From Burkholderiaceae bacterium (GTDB taxonomy: Bacteria > Pseudomonadota > Gammaproteobacteria > Burkholderiales > Burkholderiaceae): DNA of 64,000 nucleotides. The translations under genes were made by a program, and so were the position numbers. Location of the stretch: positions 56,466-120,465 of the forward strand of contig JAJPEN010000063.1 of the NCBI GenBank assembly GCA_021166835.1, read 5' to 3'. The notes below the pieces were generated by a model. The model was not told where the DNA came from, did not search any database, and worked only from the letters and a program-made list of their open reading frames with translations. Shown here piece after piece: positions 8,284 to 17,274 of this stretch. Position 1 is the first letter of the stretch. Each line of letters starts with the position of its first letter.

Positions 8284-9892
8284 CGCCGTTCTGCCCGACG
8301 TGCTGCGCAACGCACTCCTCGGGGCTTCCCGCGAGCGTCCTCACGGCTTTCGCCAGGGCCTTGCGATCGAGCTTGCCGACGCTCGTGAGCGGAAGCGCAT
8401 CGACGAAGTGCCATTCCTTCGGGCACTTGTAGGAAGCGAGACGCCCGCCGCCGCGGCACCACTGCTCGAGATCGTCGCGGCTAAGCGACTCGCTGCGCCG
8501 GACCACCAGCGCGACGATGCGCTGGCCCCAGCGTTCGTCGTCGGCGCCGAACACGGCCGCCGCCGCGACGCCGCCGCAGGCGCCGATGACCTGTTCGATC
8601 TCCTCGGGCGACACCTTGATGCCGCCGGTGGCGATCTGGTTGTCCACGCGACCCTGCAGGTACACGTAGCCGTCGGCGTCGACCGATCCGCGATCGCCGG
8701 TACGGTACCAGCCGTCCGGCGTCAGCACGCGCCGCTGCCAGTCGGGATCGCCCCAGTTGCCCTGCGCGAAGGACGCGGCGCGCACGACGATCTCGCCCGT
8801 TTCGCCCGTCGGCATTTCCGCGATGCCCTCGGGCCTAACCTCGACGACCCGCAGGTCGGAGTTCAGGCCCGCGTGGCCGACGCTCCCCCATTTGCCGCGA
8901 GCGACGATTTCCGAACCGCGAACGACGCAGCCGCCCAGCCCGAGGCATTCGGACATTCCGTAGAAGCTGCTGAACTCGGGGCAGACGCGCCGCATCAGCT
9001 CGCGCAGGCGATCGGGTTCGAGCTTCTCGCCGAGATACGCGGCCATGCGAAGCGAATGCAGGTCGTGGCTTTCCGGGCCGGCGGCGAGCACCATCCGCCA
9101 CTGGGTGGGCGTGAGCGCCGCGCAGGTGATCCCGTTCTCCTGCACCGCGGCGAGGAAGGCCTTCGGATCCCAGGTCGATTGCAGCCATACGCCCGCGCCC
9201 TGCGCGAGGAACGCGCCGGCGTGCACGAGCCAGACGACGAACGACGGGGCGAAGCCGTTCAGGAAGCGGTCGTCCGGCGAGATGCCCGACCACATGTGGA
9301 GAGCGCCGCTCCAGGTCTCGAGCACCGAGCGATGCGAATGCACGAGCGCCTTCGGCATGCCCGTGCTGCCCGAGGACAGCTGGATGATCGCGGGATCGTC
9401 TTCGCAAAGCGGCGGCGCGCCGTCGTCGCCCCGGTCGCCGTGCGCGCCGAGGTCGGCGATCGAGGCGCACCCGACGTCCTCGGCGGGCCCGGTCGACACC
9501 CGAACCAGGAAACGATGCCGGGACGCCAGCTCCGCGGCGAGCGGCGCCCGTTCGGCGTCGTGCACGAGAACCCGCGGCTCGAGCCGCTCGAACAATCTGG
9601 ATTGCGCGTCGACCGGCTCGCGCAGGTGCAGGTTCACGGCGATCGCGCCCAGCCGATGCGACGCGTAATAGGCGAGCGCGTGATCGATAGAAGCCGCGCA
9701 CAGGAAGGCGATGCGATCGCCCTTCTTCAGGCCCAGGCGCCGGTACCCGGACGCGATCGCCCGCGTCCGCGCCCCGAATTGCGCGTACGAGAGCGTATGC
9801 GCCCCCTGCGCGAGCGCCGTGTTGCCCGCGAACCACCGGCAGGCACGGTCCAGCGCACTGCGGATCGTGAGGACGCTCTCGTCGGGCCTCAT
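8270..9892 (-). CDS. AMP-dependent acyl-CoA synthetase (ligase family, ANL superfamily)
   Basis: A 540-aa adenylate-forming enzyme that activates a carboxylic acid to its CoA thioester. The ATP-binding loop QLSSGSTGMPKALVHSH lies near residue 165; FSSFYGMSECLGLGG is the A5 region; GWYRTGDRGSVDADGYVYL is the A7 motif with the ribose-binding Asp; GRVDNQIATGGIKVSPEEIE is the hinge; the catalytic Lys is in TSVGKLDRKAL near the end. It resembles benzoate/cyclohexanecarboxylate-type ligases. The ATG overlaps the TetR stop as ATGA, and its 3' end overlaps the MBL hydrolase. It is placed in the operon with a LIV importer and a dienoyl-CoA-reductase-like flavoprotein, so uptake followed by CoA activation is plausible. 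Confidence 0.92.
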   Translation of the reverse strand: MRPDESVLTIRSALDRACRWFAGNTALAQGAHTLSYAQFGARTRAIASGYRRLGLKKGDRIAFLCAASIDHALAYYASHRLGAIAVNLHLREPVDAQSRLFERLEPRVLVHDAERAPLAAELASRHRFLVRVSTGPAEDVGCASIADLGAHGDRGDDGAPPLCEDDPAIIQLSSGSTGMPKALVHSHRSVLETWSGALHMWSGISPDDRFLNGFAPSFVVWLVHAGAFLAQGAGVWLQSTWDPKAFLAAVQENGITCAALTPTQWRMVLAAGPESHDLHSLRMAAYLGEKLEPDRLRELMRRVCPEFSSFYGMSECLGLGGCVVRGSEIVARGKWGSVGHAGLNSDLRVVEVRPEGIAEMPTGETGEIVVRAASFAQGNWGDPDWQRRVLTPDGWYRTGDRGSVDADGYVYLQGRVDNQIATGGIKVSPEEIEQVIGACGGVAAAAVFGADDERWGQRIVALVVRRSESLSRDDLEQWCRGGGRLASYKCPKEWHFVDALPLTSVGKLDRKALAKAVRTLAGSPEECVAQHVGQNGDERR

Positions 9893-10509
9893 GCCTGCAG
9901 CCCCTCGAGGAACGCGCGCGCATATTCGTCGCCGATCTGCTCGATGCTCGCGCGGCCGTGCGGCCGGAACCAGAAGGCCACGCCGTTGAGCAGCGCGATC
10001 AGCCCGAAGCCCACTACCTTCACGTCGCACTCGCGCAGCGTTCCCTCGCGGATGCCGCGCGCGAGCAGCTCCTGCACGGCGCTCTCGTACTGCTTGCGCT
10101 GCGCCATGATCCTTTCGCGGCGCTCGCCGGTGAGTTCGCTCAGCTCGCGCACCACCACCATGAAGCGTGCCGTATCGTTCGCGAGGATGCGGACGTGGCC
10201 GAGGATCAGCTCGCGCAGCCGCCGGGGAACCGACGCGTCGCCTGCGCCGAGCACGCGGTCGGCCATCTCGAGCAGCTCGCGGTTGCCCTCGTCGAGGATC
10301 GCGTAGAGGATCGCGAGCTTGTCGGGGAAGTGGTAGTAGAGCGAGCCCCCTTCGAGGTTCGCGCGGGCGGCGATCTGGCGGATCGTCGTGGCGGCGAATC
10401 CCTGCTCGGCGAACAGGCGCTTGGCCGCCGCCTTGATCTCCTCGCGCTTGCGCAGCGCCGCGGCCGAGAGCGCGCCCTCGCCGTCCGCCTCAGTCTTGCG
10501 TTCGTTCAT
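9889..10509 (-). CDS. TetR-family transcriptional regulator
   Basis: A 206-aa repressor-type regulator. The HTH lies at about residues 22-60 (AAKRLFAEQGFAATTIRQIA, then ANLEGGSLYYHFPDK), followed by a helical ligand-binding domain of ordinary length. It is encoded inside the operon between livM and the acyl-CoA synthetase, overlapping livM by 20 nt. A GTG at 10524 is an alternative start; neither has a clear ribosome-binding site. TetR regulators embedded in acyl-CoA catabolic operons usually respond to a CoA thioester and bind the operon promoter; the dyad at 17078-17091 is a candidate target. The ligand is unknown. Confidence 0.9.
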   Translation of the reverse strand: MNERKTEADGEGALSAAALRKREEIKAAAKRLFAEQGFAATTIRQIAARANLEGGSLYYHFPDKLAILYAILDEGNRELLEMADRVLGAGDASVPRRLRELILGHVRILANDTARFMVVVRELSELTGERRERIMAQRKQYESAVQELLARGIREGTLRECDVKVVGFGLIALLNGVAFWFRPHGRASIEQIGDEYARAFLEGLQA

Positions 10510-11449
10510 CGATACGTGTCGCACGCAGGCGCGGGAGGCGCGAGCGAGGGAACCGCAGCTTCACCAGCCCCGATGGCGCCCAGACGACGACGGCCACGAA
10601 AAGGAGCCCGAGCAGGATCGGATACGCGGGAATGTTGTTGAGGATCTGCTTCAGCGAGATGAAGAGCGCCGCTCCCAGCACCGGCCCGATCAGCGTCTGT
10701 GCGCCGCCCAGCAGGACCCAGATGACCGCCTCGGTCGAAAGCTCGGGTCCGACGAGGTCGGCCGACAGGGTCCGGACCACGAGAGCATAGAGCACGCCCG
10801 CGATGCCCGCGATGGCTCCGGCGAGAACGGTGATCTGGAACTTGTATTTCTGCGTGCGGTAGCCCATCGCCTGCATCCTGCGCTCGTTCGCCTTGATGCC
10901 GAGCAGCACGAGGCCATAGGGCGACTTCGTGAGCCACCAGGCGAAGCCGCCAGCAAGCGAGCCGATGCCGAGGACGACGAGGTAGCGCGCGTGCGCAGAC
11001 AGCGAGGCCATCGACATTTCGGCGGGGACGTACAGGCCGTTCTCGCCGCCGGTGAGCGCGGTCCAGGCGAATGCGCCGATGAAGAAGGCGAAGGAGCACA
11101 GCAGCGTGACGACGATGTAGCCCACGCCGCCCGTCCGCGTGGCCAGATAGCCGACCACCACCGAGACGGCGACGATCGCGAGGAGCGCCGAGGCGAGCGC
11201 GATCGCGAAGGACTCGCTTCGCGTGGCCGCGATGCCGAACGCGTAGGCCGGCACGCCGAAGAAGACGGCGTGGCCGAAGCTCGGCAGGCCGGAGTAGCCG
11301 ATCAGCAGGTCGAGCGAGATCGCCACCAGCGCCCAGATGACGAGCTCGGTGAGCAGGTAGACGAAATACGGCGGCAGCCAGAGCGGCGCGACGGCGGCCG
11401 CCGCCAGCGAGGCGAAAGCGATCGCCGCCCGGTTCGCGTGCCTCACCAT
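10490..11449 (-). CDS. livM: LivM-type ABC transporter permease
   Basis: A 319-aa inner-membrane permease, one half of the LIV-type channel. Hydrophobic segments run throughout. The LivM signature ISLDLLIGYSGLPSFGHAVFFGV occurs at about residues 43-65, and the cytoplasmic coupling region near LLGIKANERRMQAMGYRT at about 195-215. The ATG at 11449 overlaps livH by 7 nt; a GTG one codon further in would give a GTGA overlap. The C-terminus is basic and overlaps the TetR gene. It works with the livH, livG and livF products and the receptor at 13723-14955. Confidence 0.92.
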   Translation of the reverse strand: MVRHANRAAIAFASLAAAAVAPLWLPPYFVYLLTELVIWALVAISLDLLIGYSGLPSFGHAVFFGVPAYAFGIAATRSESFAIALASALLAIVAVSVVVGYLATRTGGVGYIVVTLLCSFAFFIGAFAWTALTGGENGLYVPAEMSMASLSAHARYLVVLGIGSLAGGFAWWLTKSPYGLVLLGIKANERRMQAMGYRTQKYKFQITVLAGAIAGIAGVLYALVVRTLSADLVGPELSTEAVIWVLLGGAQTLIGPVLGAALFISLKQILNNIPAYPILLGLLFVAVVVWAPSGLVKLRFPRSRLPRLRATRIDERTQD

Positions 11450-12288
11450 GCGGCGCGCACCCCCTCGCGGCGCACGACCAGCACGAGCATCAGCGCGCAC
11501 AGCACGACGATGGTCGCGAAGCTCGGCTTCATCACGAGGATCAGCGTCGACTGCAGCAGGCCGGCGACGAGGCTCGCCACCAGCGCGCCGCGGATGTTGC
11601 CCATGCCGCCGACCACGACGACGACGAAGGCCATGATGAGGATCTCGAGCCCCATCGTCGGATACGCGCTGGTGATCGGCAGCATGAATGCGCCCGCGGC
11701 CCCGGCGAGCGCCGCGCTGATGAACGCGATCCAGGCATAGACCTTGTATGCCGAGACGCCGGCGACCGCCGCCGCTTCGCGATTGCTGGCGACGGCGCGG
11801 ATCAGCACGCCGTATCGGGTGCGCGCGAGGAACAGCGCCAGCGCGACGATCATCGCGATGCTCGCGACGGTGACGACGACGCGGTACAGGCCGCCGAAAT
11901 AGGGCACCGTTCCCTCGATCGGAAGACCGACCAGCTTGAAATCGGTTCCGAAGACGAGCTGCGCGAGCTCGCGCAGCACGTAGCCGAAGCCGAGCGTCAG
12001 CAGCGCCCACCGCAACGGACTCGCCCCGGTCAGGCGGCCGGCGAAGGCGAGCAGCATCGCGCCGCCCACCAGGCCGGTCGCCAGCGCCGCCAGCACGGCG
12101 CTCGCCCAGAAGTTACCGAGCACCGAGTGCGCCGCCCACGTGAAGTACGCGCCCATCATGTAGAACTCGCCGTGGCTCAAGTTCACGATGTGCAGGATCC
12201 CGAAGACGAGCGTGAGCCCGAGCGCGGTCAACGCGATCGTCGTGCCGACCACGAGCCCGTTGGCCAGTTGCGCGGCGATCTGCTCCAT
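11443..12288 (-). CDS. livH: LivH-type ABC transporter permease
   Basis: A 281-aa inner-membrane permease paired with LivM. The start MEQIAAQLANGLVVGTTIAL and the family motif IVNLSHGEFYMMGAYFTW at about residues 33-50 are diagnostic. A second conserved block, ASNREAAAVAGVSAYKVYAW, lies at about 175-195. It directly abuts livF, whose stop precedes this ATG without spacing. It is distinct from the partial permease at 1-288, which has a different signature. Confidence 0.93.
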   Translation of the reverse strand: MEQIAAQLANGLVVGTTIALTALGLTLVFGILHIVNLSHGEFYMMGAYFTWAAHSVLGNFWASAVLAALATGLVGGAMLLAFAGRLTGASPLRWALLTLGFGYVLRELAQLVFGTDFKLVGLPIEGTVPYFGGLYRVVVTVASIAMIVALALFLARTRYGVLIRAVASNREAAAVAGVSAYKVYAWIAFISAALAGAAGAFMLPITSAYPTMGLEILIMAFVVVVVGGMGNIRGALVASLVAGLLQSTLILVMKPSFATIVVLCALMLVLVVRREGVRAAW

Positions 12289-12975
12289 CTACTTCACTCC
12301 CAGGTATCGCTCGGCGGTCGCTGCGTCGAAGGTGTCGGTACACGCCTCGACGTGCCCCACGTTCATCCAGTAGACGCGATCGCACAACGAACGGATCAGG
12401 TCGAGATCCTGCTCGACGAGCAGGACCGCCGCGCCGGACGAACGCATCTCGCCGACCAGCGTGCCGATCTCGTTCACGGCCGAGGGCATCAGCCCTTCGG
12501 TCGGCTCGTCGATCAGGTACACGCTCGGTTCGAGCAGCATGACGCGCGCGAAGGCGAGGATCTTGCGCTCGCCGCCGCTCAGCGAACCCGCGCGCTGGCG
12601 TGCGCGCTCCCGCAGACGGGGGAAGCGCTCGTAGATCGGCGCAATGCGCTGCAAGGGGCGGCCCGAAGCGAACAGCGGCACGCGGAGGTTCTCCTCGACC
12701 GTCAACTCGGGGCAGATCTCGCGGTGCTGCGCGACGTATCCGATGCCCATCGACGCCATGCGCGAAGGATCGGTTTCGGCGAGCGGTCTTCCGCCCACGC
12801 GGATGCGCCCCGCCATGCGGTCGGCGAGGCCCATCACGGCGCGCAGCGTCGTGCTCTTGCCCACGCCGTTGCGGCCCACGAGCCCGACGATCTCGCCCGC
12901 ACCCACGCGCAGCGTCACGCCGCGTAGGATGCGCACGTTGCCGTAGCCAGCGTCGACGCCTTCGAGCTCGAGCAT
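12289..12975 (-). CDS. livF: LivF-type ABC transporter ATP-binding protein
   Basis: A 228-aa ATPase subunit. Walker A is GRNGVGKST (about residues 35-43), the Q-loop region is IGYVAQHREICPELTVEENL, the signature is SLSGGERK, Walker B is SVYLIDEPTEGLMP and the switch His-equivalent region reads LLVEQDLDL. The length and the LivF-specific YVAQ/EENL block separate it from LivG. Stop and start overlaps with its neighbours (TGATG with livG, abutting livH) indicate strict co-translation. Confidence 0.94.
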   Translation of the reverse strand: MLELEGVDAGYGNVRILRGVTLRVGAGEIVGLVGRNGVGKSTTLRAVMGLADRMAGRIRVGGRPLAETDPSRMASMGIGYVAQHREICPELTVEENLRVPLFASGRPLQRIAPIYERFPRLRERARQRAGSLSGGERKILAFARVMLLEPSVYLIDEPTEGLMPSAVNEIGTLVGEMRSSGAAVLLVEQDLDLIRSLCDRVYWMNVGHVEACTDTFDAATAERYLGVK

Positions 12976-13712
12976 CAGCGTCCACCCCGCAGATAGACGT
13001 CCTGCGCGACCCGATCGCTGCGCACTTCCTCGGGCGTGCCTTCGCAGACGATCGCTCCGTTGTGCAGCAACGTGACGCGCTGCGCGAGGCTCATGACCAT
13101 CTCGATGTCGTGCTCGACGAAGACGATCGTGCTCTTCGTCGCCACCTGCCGCAGCGTTTCGCCCAGGGCCAGGCGTTCGTCGGCGCTCATGCCCGCCATC
13201 GGCTCGTCGAGCAGCAGCACTTTCGGCTCGTTGGCCAGCGCCAGCGCGATCTCGAGCCGCTTCTGCAGCCCGTGCGAGATCCGCGTCGATTCCTCGTCGG
13301 CGATCGACGACAGGCCTGCGGCTTCGAGCGCTTCCGCGGCGCGGCGCCGGATCGCCGCGGCGCCCGGCCGGGATGCCCAGCGGCGCAGCGGCACGTCGCG
13401 CTGCATGGCCAGCTCGAGCACCTGCCGGCAGCTGAGCCCTTCGAACAGCGTCACGACCTGGAACGAGCGTCCCAGGCCGAGCAGCGCTCTCTCGTGCACG
13501 GGCGCGCGCGTGATGTCGCGCTCGCCGAGGCGGATCGAGCCCGCGCTCGGCGCCAGCGTGCCCGCCAGCAGGTTCAGCAGCGTGCTCTTGCCCGCGCCGT
13601 TCGGCCCGATCAGCGCGCGCAGCTCGCCGCGGCGCACGCTGAGGTCCACGCGGTCGACCGCGAGCAGGCCGCCGAAGCTGCGGCAGACGCCGATCGTCTC
13701 GAGCTCGATCAA
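12975..13712 (-). CDS. livG: LivG-type ABC transporter ATP-binding protein
   Basis: A 245-aa ATPase subunit. Walker A is GPNGAGKSTLLNLLAG (about residues 37-52), followed by the LivG block LGLGRSFQVVTLFEGLS; Walker B is KVLLLDEPMAGMS; the switch His is in IVFVEHDIEMV. The ABC signature reads RISHGLQKRLEIALAL, a common relaxed form in LivG proteins where LSGGQ is replaced. The C-terminus ends in the usual QDVYLRGG segment. It starts 10 nt after the receptor gene stop. Confidence 0.94.
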   Translation of the reverse strand: MIELETIGVCRSFGGLLAVDRVDLSVRRGELRALIGPNGAGKSTLLNLLAGTLAPSAGSIRLGERDITRAPVHERALLGLGRSFQVVTLFEGLSCRQVLELAMQRDVPLRRWASRPGAAAIRRRAAEALEAAGLSSIADEESTRISHGLQKRLEIALALANEPKVLLLDEPMAGMSADERLALGETLRQVATKSTIVFVEHDIEMVMSLAQRVTLLHNGAIVCEGTPEEVRSDRVAQDVYLRGGR

Positions 13713-13722
13713 GTTGCCGAAC

Positions 13723-14955
13723 CTACTTGATCCGGTCGACCTCGGCGGCCGGAATGGTGTGGATCACCTGCTCCTTGCCGTCCTTGACCACCGCGATGTA
13801 GAGCGGCGCGACGCCCTGATGGTCGGACGCCCTCACCGTGACCGGGCCCGCCGGGAACTCGGCGCTCGCCTGCACCTTCAGTCCGGAGAGCGCCTCGACC
13901 AGCTTGTCGGTGTCCTTGCGCCCCTTGAAGCCCGAGCGCTCGATCGCCGCGAGCAGGACGTTGGTGGCCTGGTAGGCCTCGAATGTGTTCAGGCCTACGA
14001 TCTCCCCGGGATACTTCGCCGCGAAGGCCTTGCGGAACGCGTGATTCTCGGGCGTGTCGAGCGCGCCGGTCGCATCGCGCGGATAGGCGCCGATGAACGA
14101 CAGGCCTTCGGCCGAGGCAGGGATCTCCGGGAAGTTCTCCGGGACGATCAGCGACTGCATGCCGGCCAGCTTCATCTTCCGGGCGAGGCCCTGCGAGGCC
14201 ACTTCCTGCAACGCGAGAATCGCGTCGCGCCCGGCGAGCACGAAATACAGCCCGTCGGCCGAGCGGTCGATCTTGCTGATGTACGAGGCCATGTCGGTGG
14301 CGCCGAAGGGAATTCCGATCGAGCCGGTGACCTTCCCTCCGGCGGCGGCCATCGCCTCCTGGAAGGCTTTCAGGCCCGACTGGCCGTACGCGAAGTCCGA
14401 ATAGATCACGTACCAGTTCTTCCCGCTGTTCTTCACGAGCCAGTCGGCGAAGGCGAAGTTGCGCTGCTTGTTGCTCGCCGTCACGCGAAACGCATACTTG
14501 TTGACGTTCTCGGCGTTCGCGAACTCGTCGGCCCAGCACCCGCTGGTGGGCAGGTACGCGATCTTGACTTCGGGCGCGAGCTTCTGCAGCGACAGGCACT
14601 CCGCGCTCGAGAGGCCTCCCATCAGCACGTCGACGTTCTCGCGCTGGATCAGCTCGCGGGCATAGCGGATCGCGTCCGGCGACTTCGCGGCGGAATCGCG
14701 CTCCTCGACGACGAAGCGGATGTCCTTCAGCTTCGGATTCGCGGCGGCGTTCGCGATCGCAAGGTCCATTCCCTTGCGCGCCGCTTTCCCGAGCGCGCCG
14801 AACGCGCCGGTGCTCGGGTTGACGAAGCCGATGCGGATTTCCGCCTGCTGCGCCTGCGCCGGCGTCGACGTGCCGACGACCATCGCGGCGAGCAGCGCGA
14901 ATGCGGCCAACGCCGGCTTGCACCGGGGGATCTTCTTTTCATCTGCGTGGTCCAT
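13723..14955 (-). CDS. LivK-type substrate-binding protein of the LIV ABC transporter
   Basis: A 410-aa periplasmic receptor for the transporter encoded by livGFHM. An AAGGAGG ribosome-binding site precedes the ATG at 14955, and a signal peptide spans about residues 1-36 (basic KKIPRCK, hydrophobic AALLAAM region, cleavage after AQAQ). The mature N-terminus EIRIGFVNPSTGAFGALGKA is the family hallmark. A Cys pair (AECLSL, SGCWAD) could form a disulfide. It is the second gene of the operon, after the flavoprotein. It is only distantly similar to the other three receptors in the window, so a different ligand is expected. Confidence 0.93.
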   Translation of the reverse strand: MDHADEKKIPRCKPALAAFALLAAMVVGTSTPAQAQQAEIRIGFVNPSTGAFGALGKAARKGMDLAIANAAANPKLKDIRFVVEERDSAAKSPDAIRYARELIQRENVDVLMGGLSSAECLSLQKLAPEVKIAYLPTSGCWADEFANAENVNKYAFRVTASNKQRNFAFADWLVKNSGKNWYVIYSDFAYGQSGLKAFQEAMAAAGGKVTGSIGIPFGATDMASYISKIDRSADGLYFVLAGRDAILALQEVASQGLARKMKLAGMQSLIVPENFPEIPASAEGLSFIGAYPRDATGALDTPENHAFRKAFAAKYPGEIVGLNTFEAYQATNVLLAAIERSGFKGRKDTDKLVEALSGLKVQASAEFPAGPVTVRASDHQGVAPLYIAVVKDGKEQVIHTIPAAEVDRIK

Positions 14956-15005
14956 GTCTTCCTCCTTGCGATCCTCTCGACGGGAACTGAAGGCGAGATC
15001 CGAAG

Positions 15006-17057
15006 CTAGAGCGAGTTCGCCACCTGCCATCCTTCCAGCAGCGCTTCGGTCGCCTGGCGGGGCGATGCGGCGTCTCCGATGAGAAAGGCGGGCAGCTCGC
15101 GCATGCCGGCCCGCACTTCCTCGTAGAGGCGGTTCTCCGCCCTCACGCCCACCGCGACGACGATGGTGTCGCAGGCGATCCGCGTCTCCTCGCCATCGGA
15201 ATTCACGATGACGAGCGCATCGGCCTCGATCGACCGGACGGTGCTGCTCGGGAACGAACGGACGCCGGCCGCTTCCATGCTCTCGAGCAGCGTCCAGCGG
15301 ACCGATTTGTTGAGGTCCTTCGCGAAACGCCCGGATCGCTGCACGACGCTGACGTTGCGCGAGCCGATGCCGGTCATCGCCATTCGGCGAAGTTCGTCCG
15401 GCTCGACGAGCCGGTGCACGAGCAGGAACTTGACCGTTTCTCCGTCGAGGCTGCCGTGTTCCTTGATGTGCAGCGCCGTCTCGCAGGCGGTGGGGCCGCC
15501 GCCGAGCACGACGACGTCGCGACCGACGCGGTCGATTGCGCCCGCGAGCACGTCGTGCGCATGCAGCACTTCGATCCTCGCGCCGTTCGGGACGGGCAGA
15601 TCGGGATGGACCGGATTGCCGCCCGTCGCCACGATGAGGACTTCGGGCCGTGCGGCACGCACCGATTCCAGCGTCGCTTCCCGTCCGAGCCGCACGTCGA
15701 TGCGTTGGTCCAGGCTCACCTGTCGCACGAGGTCCTCGTAGACCCAGCGATACTCGCGCTTGCCGGGAGCCACGTCGCCGATCGCCGCGACGCCGCCGAG
15801 CCGCAGCTCCTTCTCCCACAGCTCGACGGCGTGCCCGCGGGCAGCAGCCACCTTCGCGGCCATCAATCCGGCGGGGCCGCCGCCCACCACGAGAACGCGC
15901 TTGCGAGCGGCCGGAGGCGGCGCCACGGCTTCGGCCTCGCGGCCGGCGGACGGATTGACGAGACAGCGCGCCGGCCCGCTCCAGGCGCTGTCGAGACAGA
16001 CGTTGCACGCGATGCAGTGGTTGATCTGCTCGGGCTCGCCGTCGATCAGTTTCCTCGGAAGATGCGGATCGGCCAGCAGCGGCCGTCCCATCGAGACGAA
16101 ATCGGCGCGGTTCTCGCGCAGGATCCGTTCGGCGACGTCCGGATCGTTGATGCGGTTGGAAGCCGCCACCGGAACGCCGACGGCGGCTCGAATCGTCTCG
16201 GCGAGCCAGGCATAGGCACCGGTCGGCACGTCGCCGGTGATCTGCGGCACGCGCGACTCGTGCCAGCCGCCGGTCACGTTGAACGCGTCGGCGCCCGCCG
16301 CCTCGAGCAGGCCCGCGATGCGGGCGACGTCGTGATGCGTGTTGCCGCCGGGAAGCAGGTCGCTTCCGGCCAGCCGCACGAGAACCGGGACGCCGGGCAG
16401 CGCCTCGCGGATCGCGGCCACGACGTTCGTCGCGAAACGGGCCCGGTTCTCCAGCGAGCCGCCGTAGCGGTCGGTGCGGTCGTTCGTCACCGGGGACAGG
16501 AACTGCGCGATGAGGTGACCGACGCCGCAGAAGACGTCGATGCAGTCGAAGCCCGCCTCCTGCGCACGGATCGCGGCTTCGACGTATTTGCGCTCCAGCG
16601 CGGCGACTTCATCGGTCGACAGCACGTGCAGCGGCTCCGGATTGAACCGCGACGGGATCGCCGAGACGGCGACCGGCTGCAGGCCGGTGAGCCGTGAGGG
16701 CGAGACGCGGCCCGTGTGATAGAGCTGGCAGGCGACCTTCCCCTGCGGATTCGCCTCGCGCATCGCATTCGTGAGGCGCCTGAGGTCGGGAATGAACCCG
16801 TCGTTCCACAGCCCGAGCAGCAGGCTCTTGAAGACGCCGGCACCGGCCGGGTCGACGGCGAAGCCGCCGATCGAGATCAGGCCCGCCCTGCCGCGCGCGC
16901 GCTCCCGGTAGAAGGCGACGAGCCGGTCGTCGCCGAAGCACCCATCGCGGTGATAGTTCAGGTGCATCGCCGGCATCATGATCCGGTTCGCGATCGCCAT
17001 GTCCCCGATCCTCAGGGGCGACAGGAGACATCGATAGCGGGATTCGGCGGGGGTCAC
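15006..17057 (-). CDS. FMN/Fe-S/FAD flavoprotein of the trimethylamine dehydrogenase / 2,4-dienoyl-CoA reductase family
   Basis: A 683-aa three-part oxidoreductase. An OYE-type FMN barrel covers about 1-335 (NRIMMPAMHLNY, VACQLYHTGRV, NDRTDRYGGSLENR). A 4Fe-4S site follows, with CIACNVC and a fourth Cys in RCLVNP; the CxxCxxC spacing is that of TMADH rather than the CxxCxxxC of E. coli FadH. A FAD/NAD domain runs from about 385 (VLVVGGGPAGLMAA), with a second Rossmann motif VVVLGGGPTAC. Unusually, the OYE active-site pattern HxxHxY is FCGVGH here (residues 176-181), so His, His and Tyr are replaced. The GTG start has GAGGTG upstream. First gene of the LIV operon; it probably reduces an enoyl/enone or demethylates an amine. 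Confidence 0.88.
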   Translation of the reverse strand: MTPAESRYRCLLSPLRIGDMAIANRIMMPAMHLNYHRDGCFGDDRLVAFYRERARGRAGLISIGGFAVDPAGAGVFKSLLLGLWNDGFIPDLRRLTNAMREANPQGKVACQLYHTGRVSPSRLTGLQPVAVSAIPSRFNPEPLHVLSTDEVAALERKYVEAAIRAQEAGFDCIDVFCGVGHLIAQFLSPVTNDRTDRYGGSLENRARFATNVVAAIREALPGVPVLVRLAGSDLLPGGNTHHDVARIAGLLEAAGADAFNVTGGWHESRVPQITGDVPTGAYAWLAETIRAAVGVPVAASNRINDPDVAERILRENRADFVSMGRPLLADPHLPRKLIDGEPEQINHCIACNVCLDSAWSGPARCLVNPSAGREAEAVAPPPAARKRVLVVGGGPAGLMAAKVAAARGHAVELWEKELRLGGVAAIGDVAPGKREYRWVYEDLVRQVSLDQRIDVRLGREATLESVRAARPEVLIVATGGNPVHPDLPVPNGARIEVLHAHDVLAGAIDRVGRDVVVLGGGPTACETALHIKEHGSLDGETVKFLLVHRLVEPDELRRMAMTGIGSRNVSVVQRSGRFAKDLNKSVRWTLLESMEAAGVRSFPSSTVRSIEADALVIVNSDGEETRIACDTIVVAVGVRAENRLYEEVRAGMRELPAFLIGDAASPRQATEALLEGWQVANSL

Positions 17058-17077
17058 GACACCTCGTCATCGGTAAT

Positions 17078-17091
17078 CTAACAAGCGTTAG
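17078..17091. promoter_or_regulatory. Candidate TetR-type operator upstream of the flavoprotein/LIV operon
   Basis: The dyad CTAAC-N4-GTTAG lies 21-34 nt upstream of the GTG start of the first operon gene, inside an AT-rich patch (17074-17101). Such short dyads at promoters suit TetR-family proteins, and one is encoded in this operon at 9889-10509. Assignment of that regulator to this site is inference. Confidence 0.45.
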
Positions 17092-17274
17092 GTAGATTAG
17101 CGAAAACGGAGCGGGGACGTCAAGGCTCGAATGCAGGGGTCGACGCGAGAGGCGTTACGAGCGGCCGGGCATCGGCGGCACCAAGGCTCGCCGGCGGAGC
17201 CGACGGACGTCGACGTCAACCGGAACGGCTGGGCCGGAGGACCGCGCGGGTCTCGCAGCGGAACCGGCCAGCCT

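Noticed and set aside
10510..10524. GTG at 10524 as the TetR start
   Set aside because: It adds five residues without a ribosome-binding site and enlarges the overlap with livM; ATG at 10509 is preferred, though not proven.
17058..17274. A hidden gene in the gap between the flavoprotein and LysR genes
   Set aside because: Frames there lack recognisable motifs and ribosome-binding sites; the gap is explained by the operon promoter and the LysR gene 3' end.
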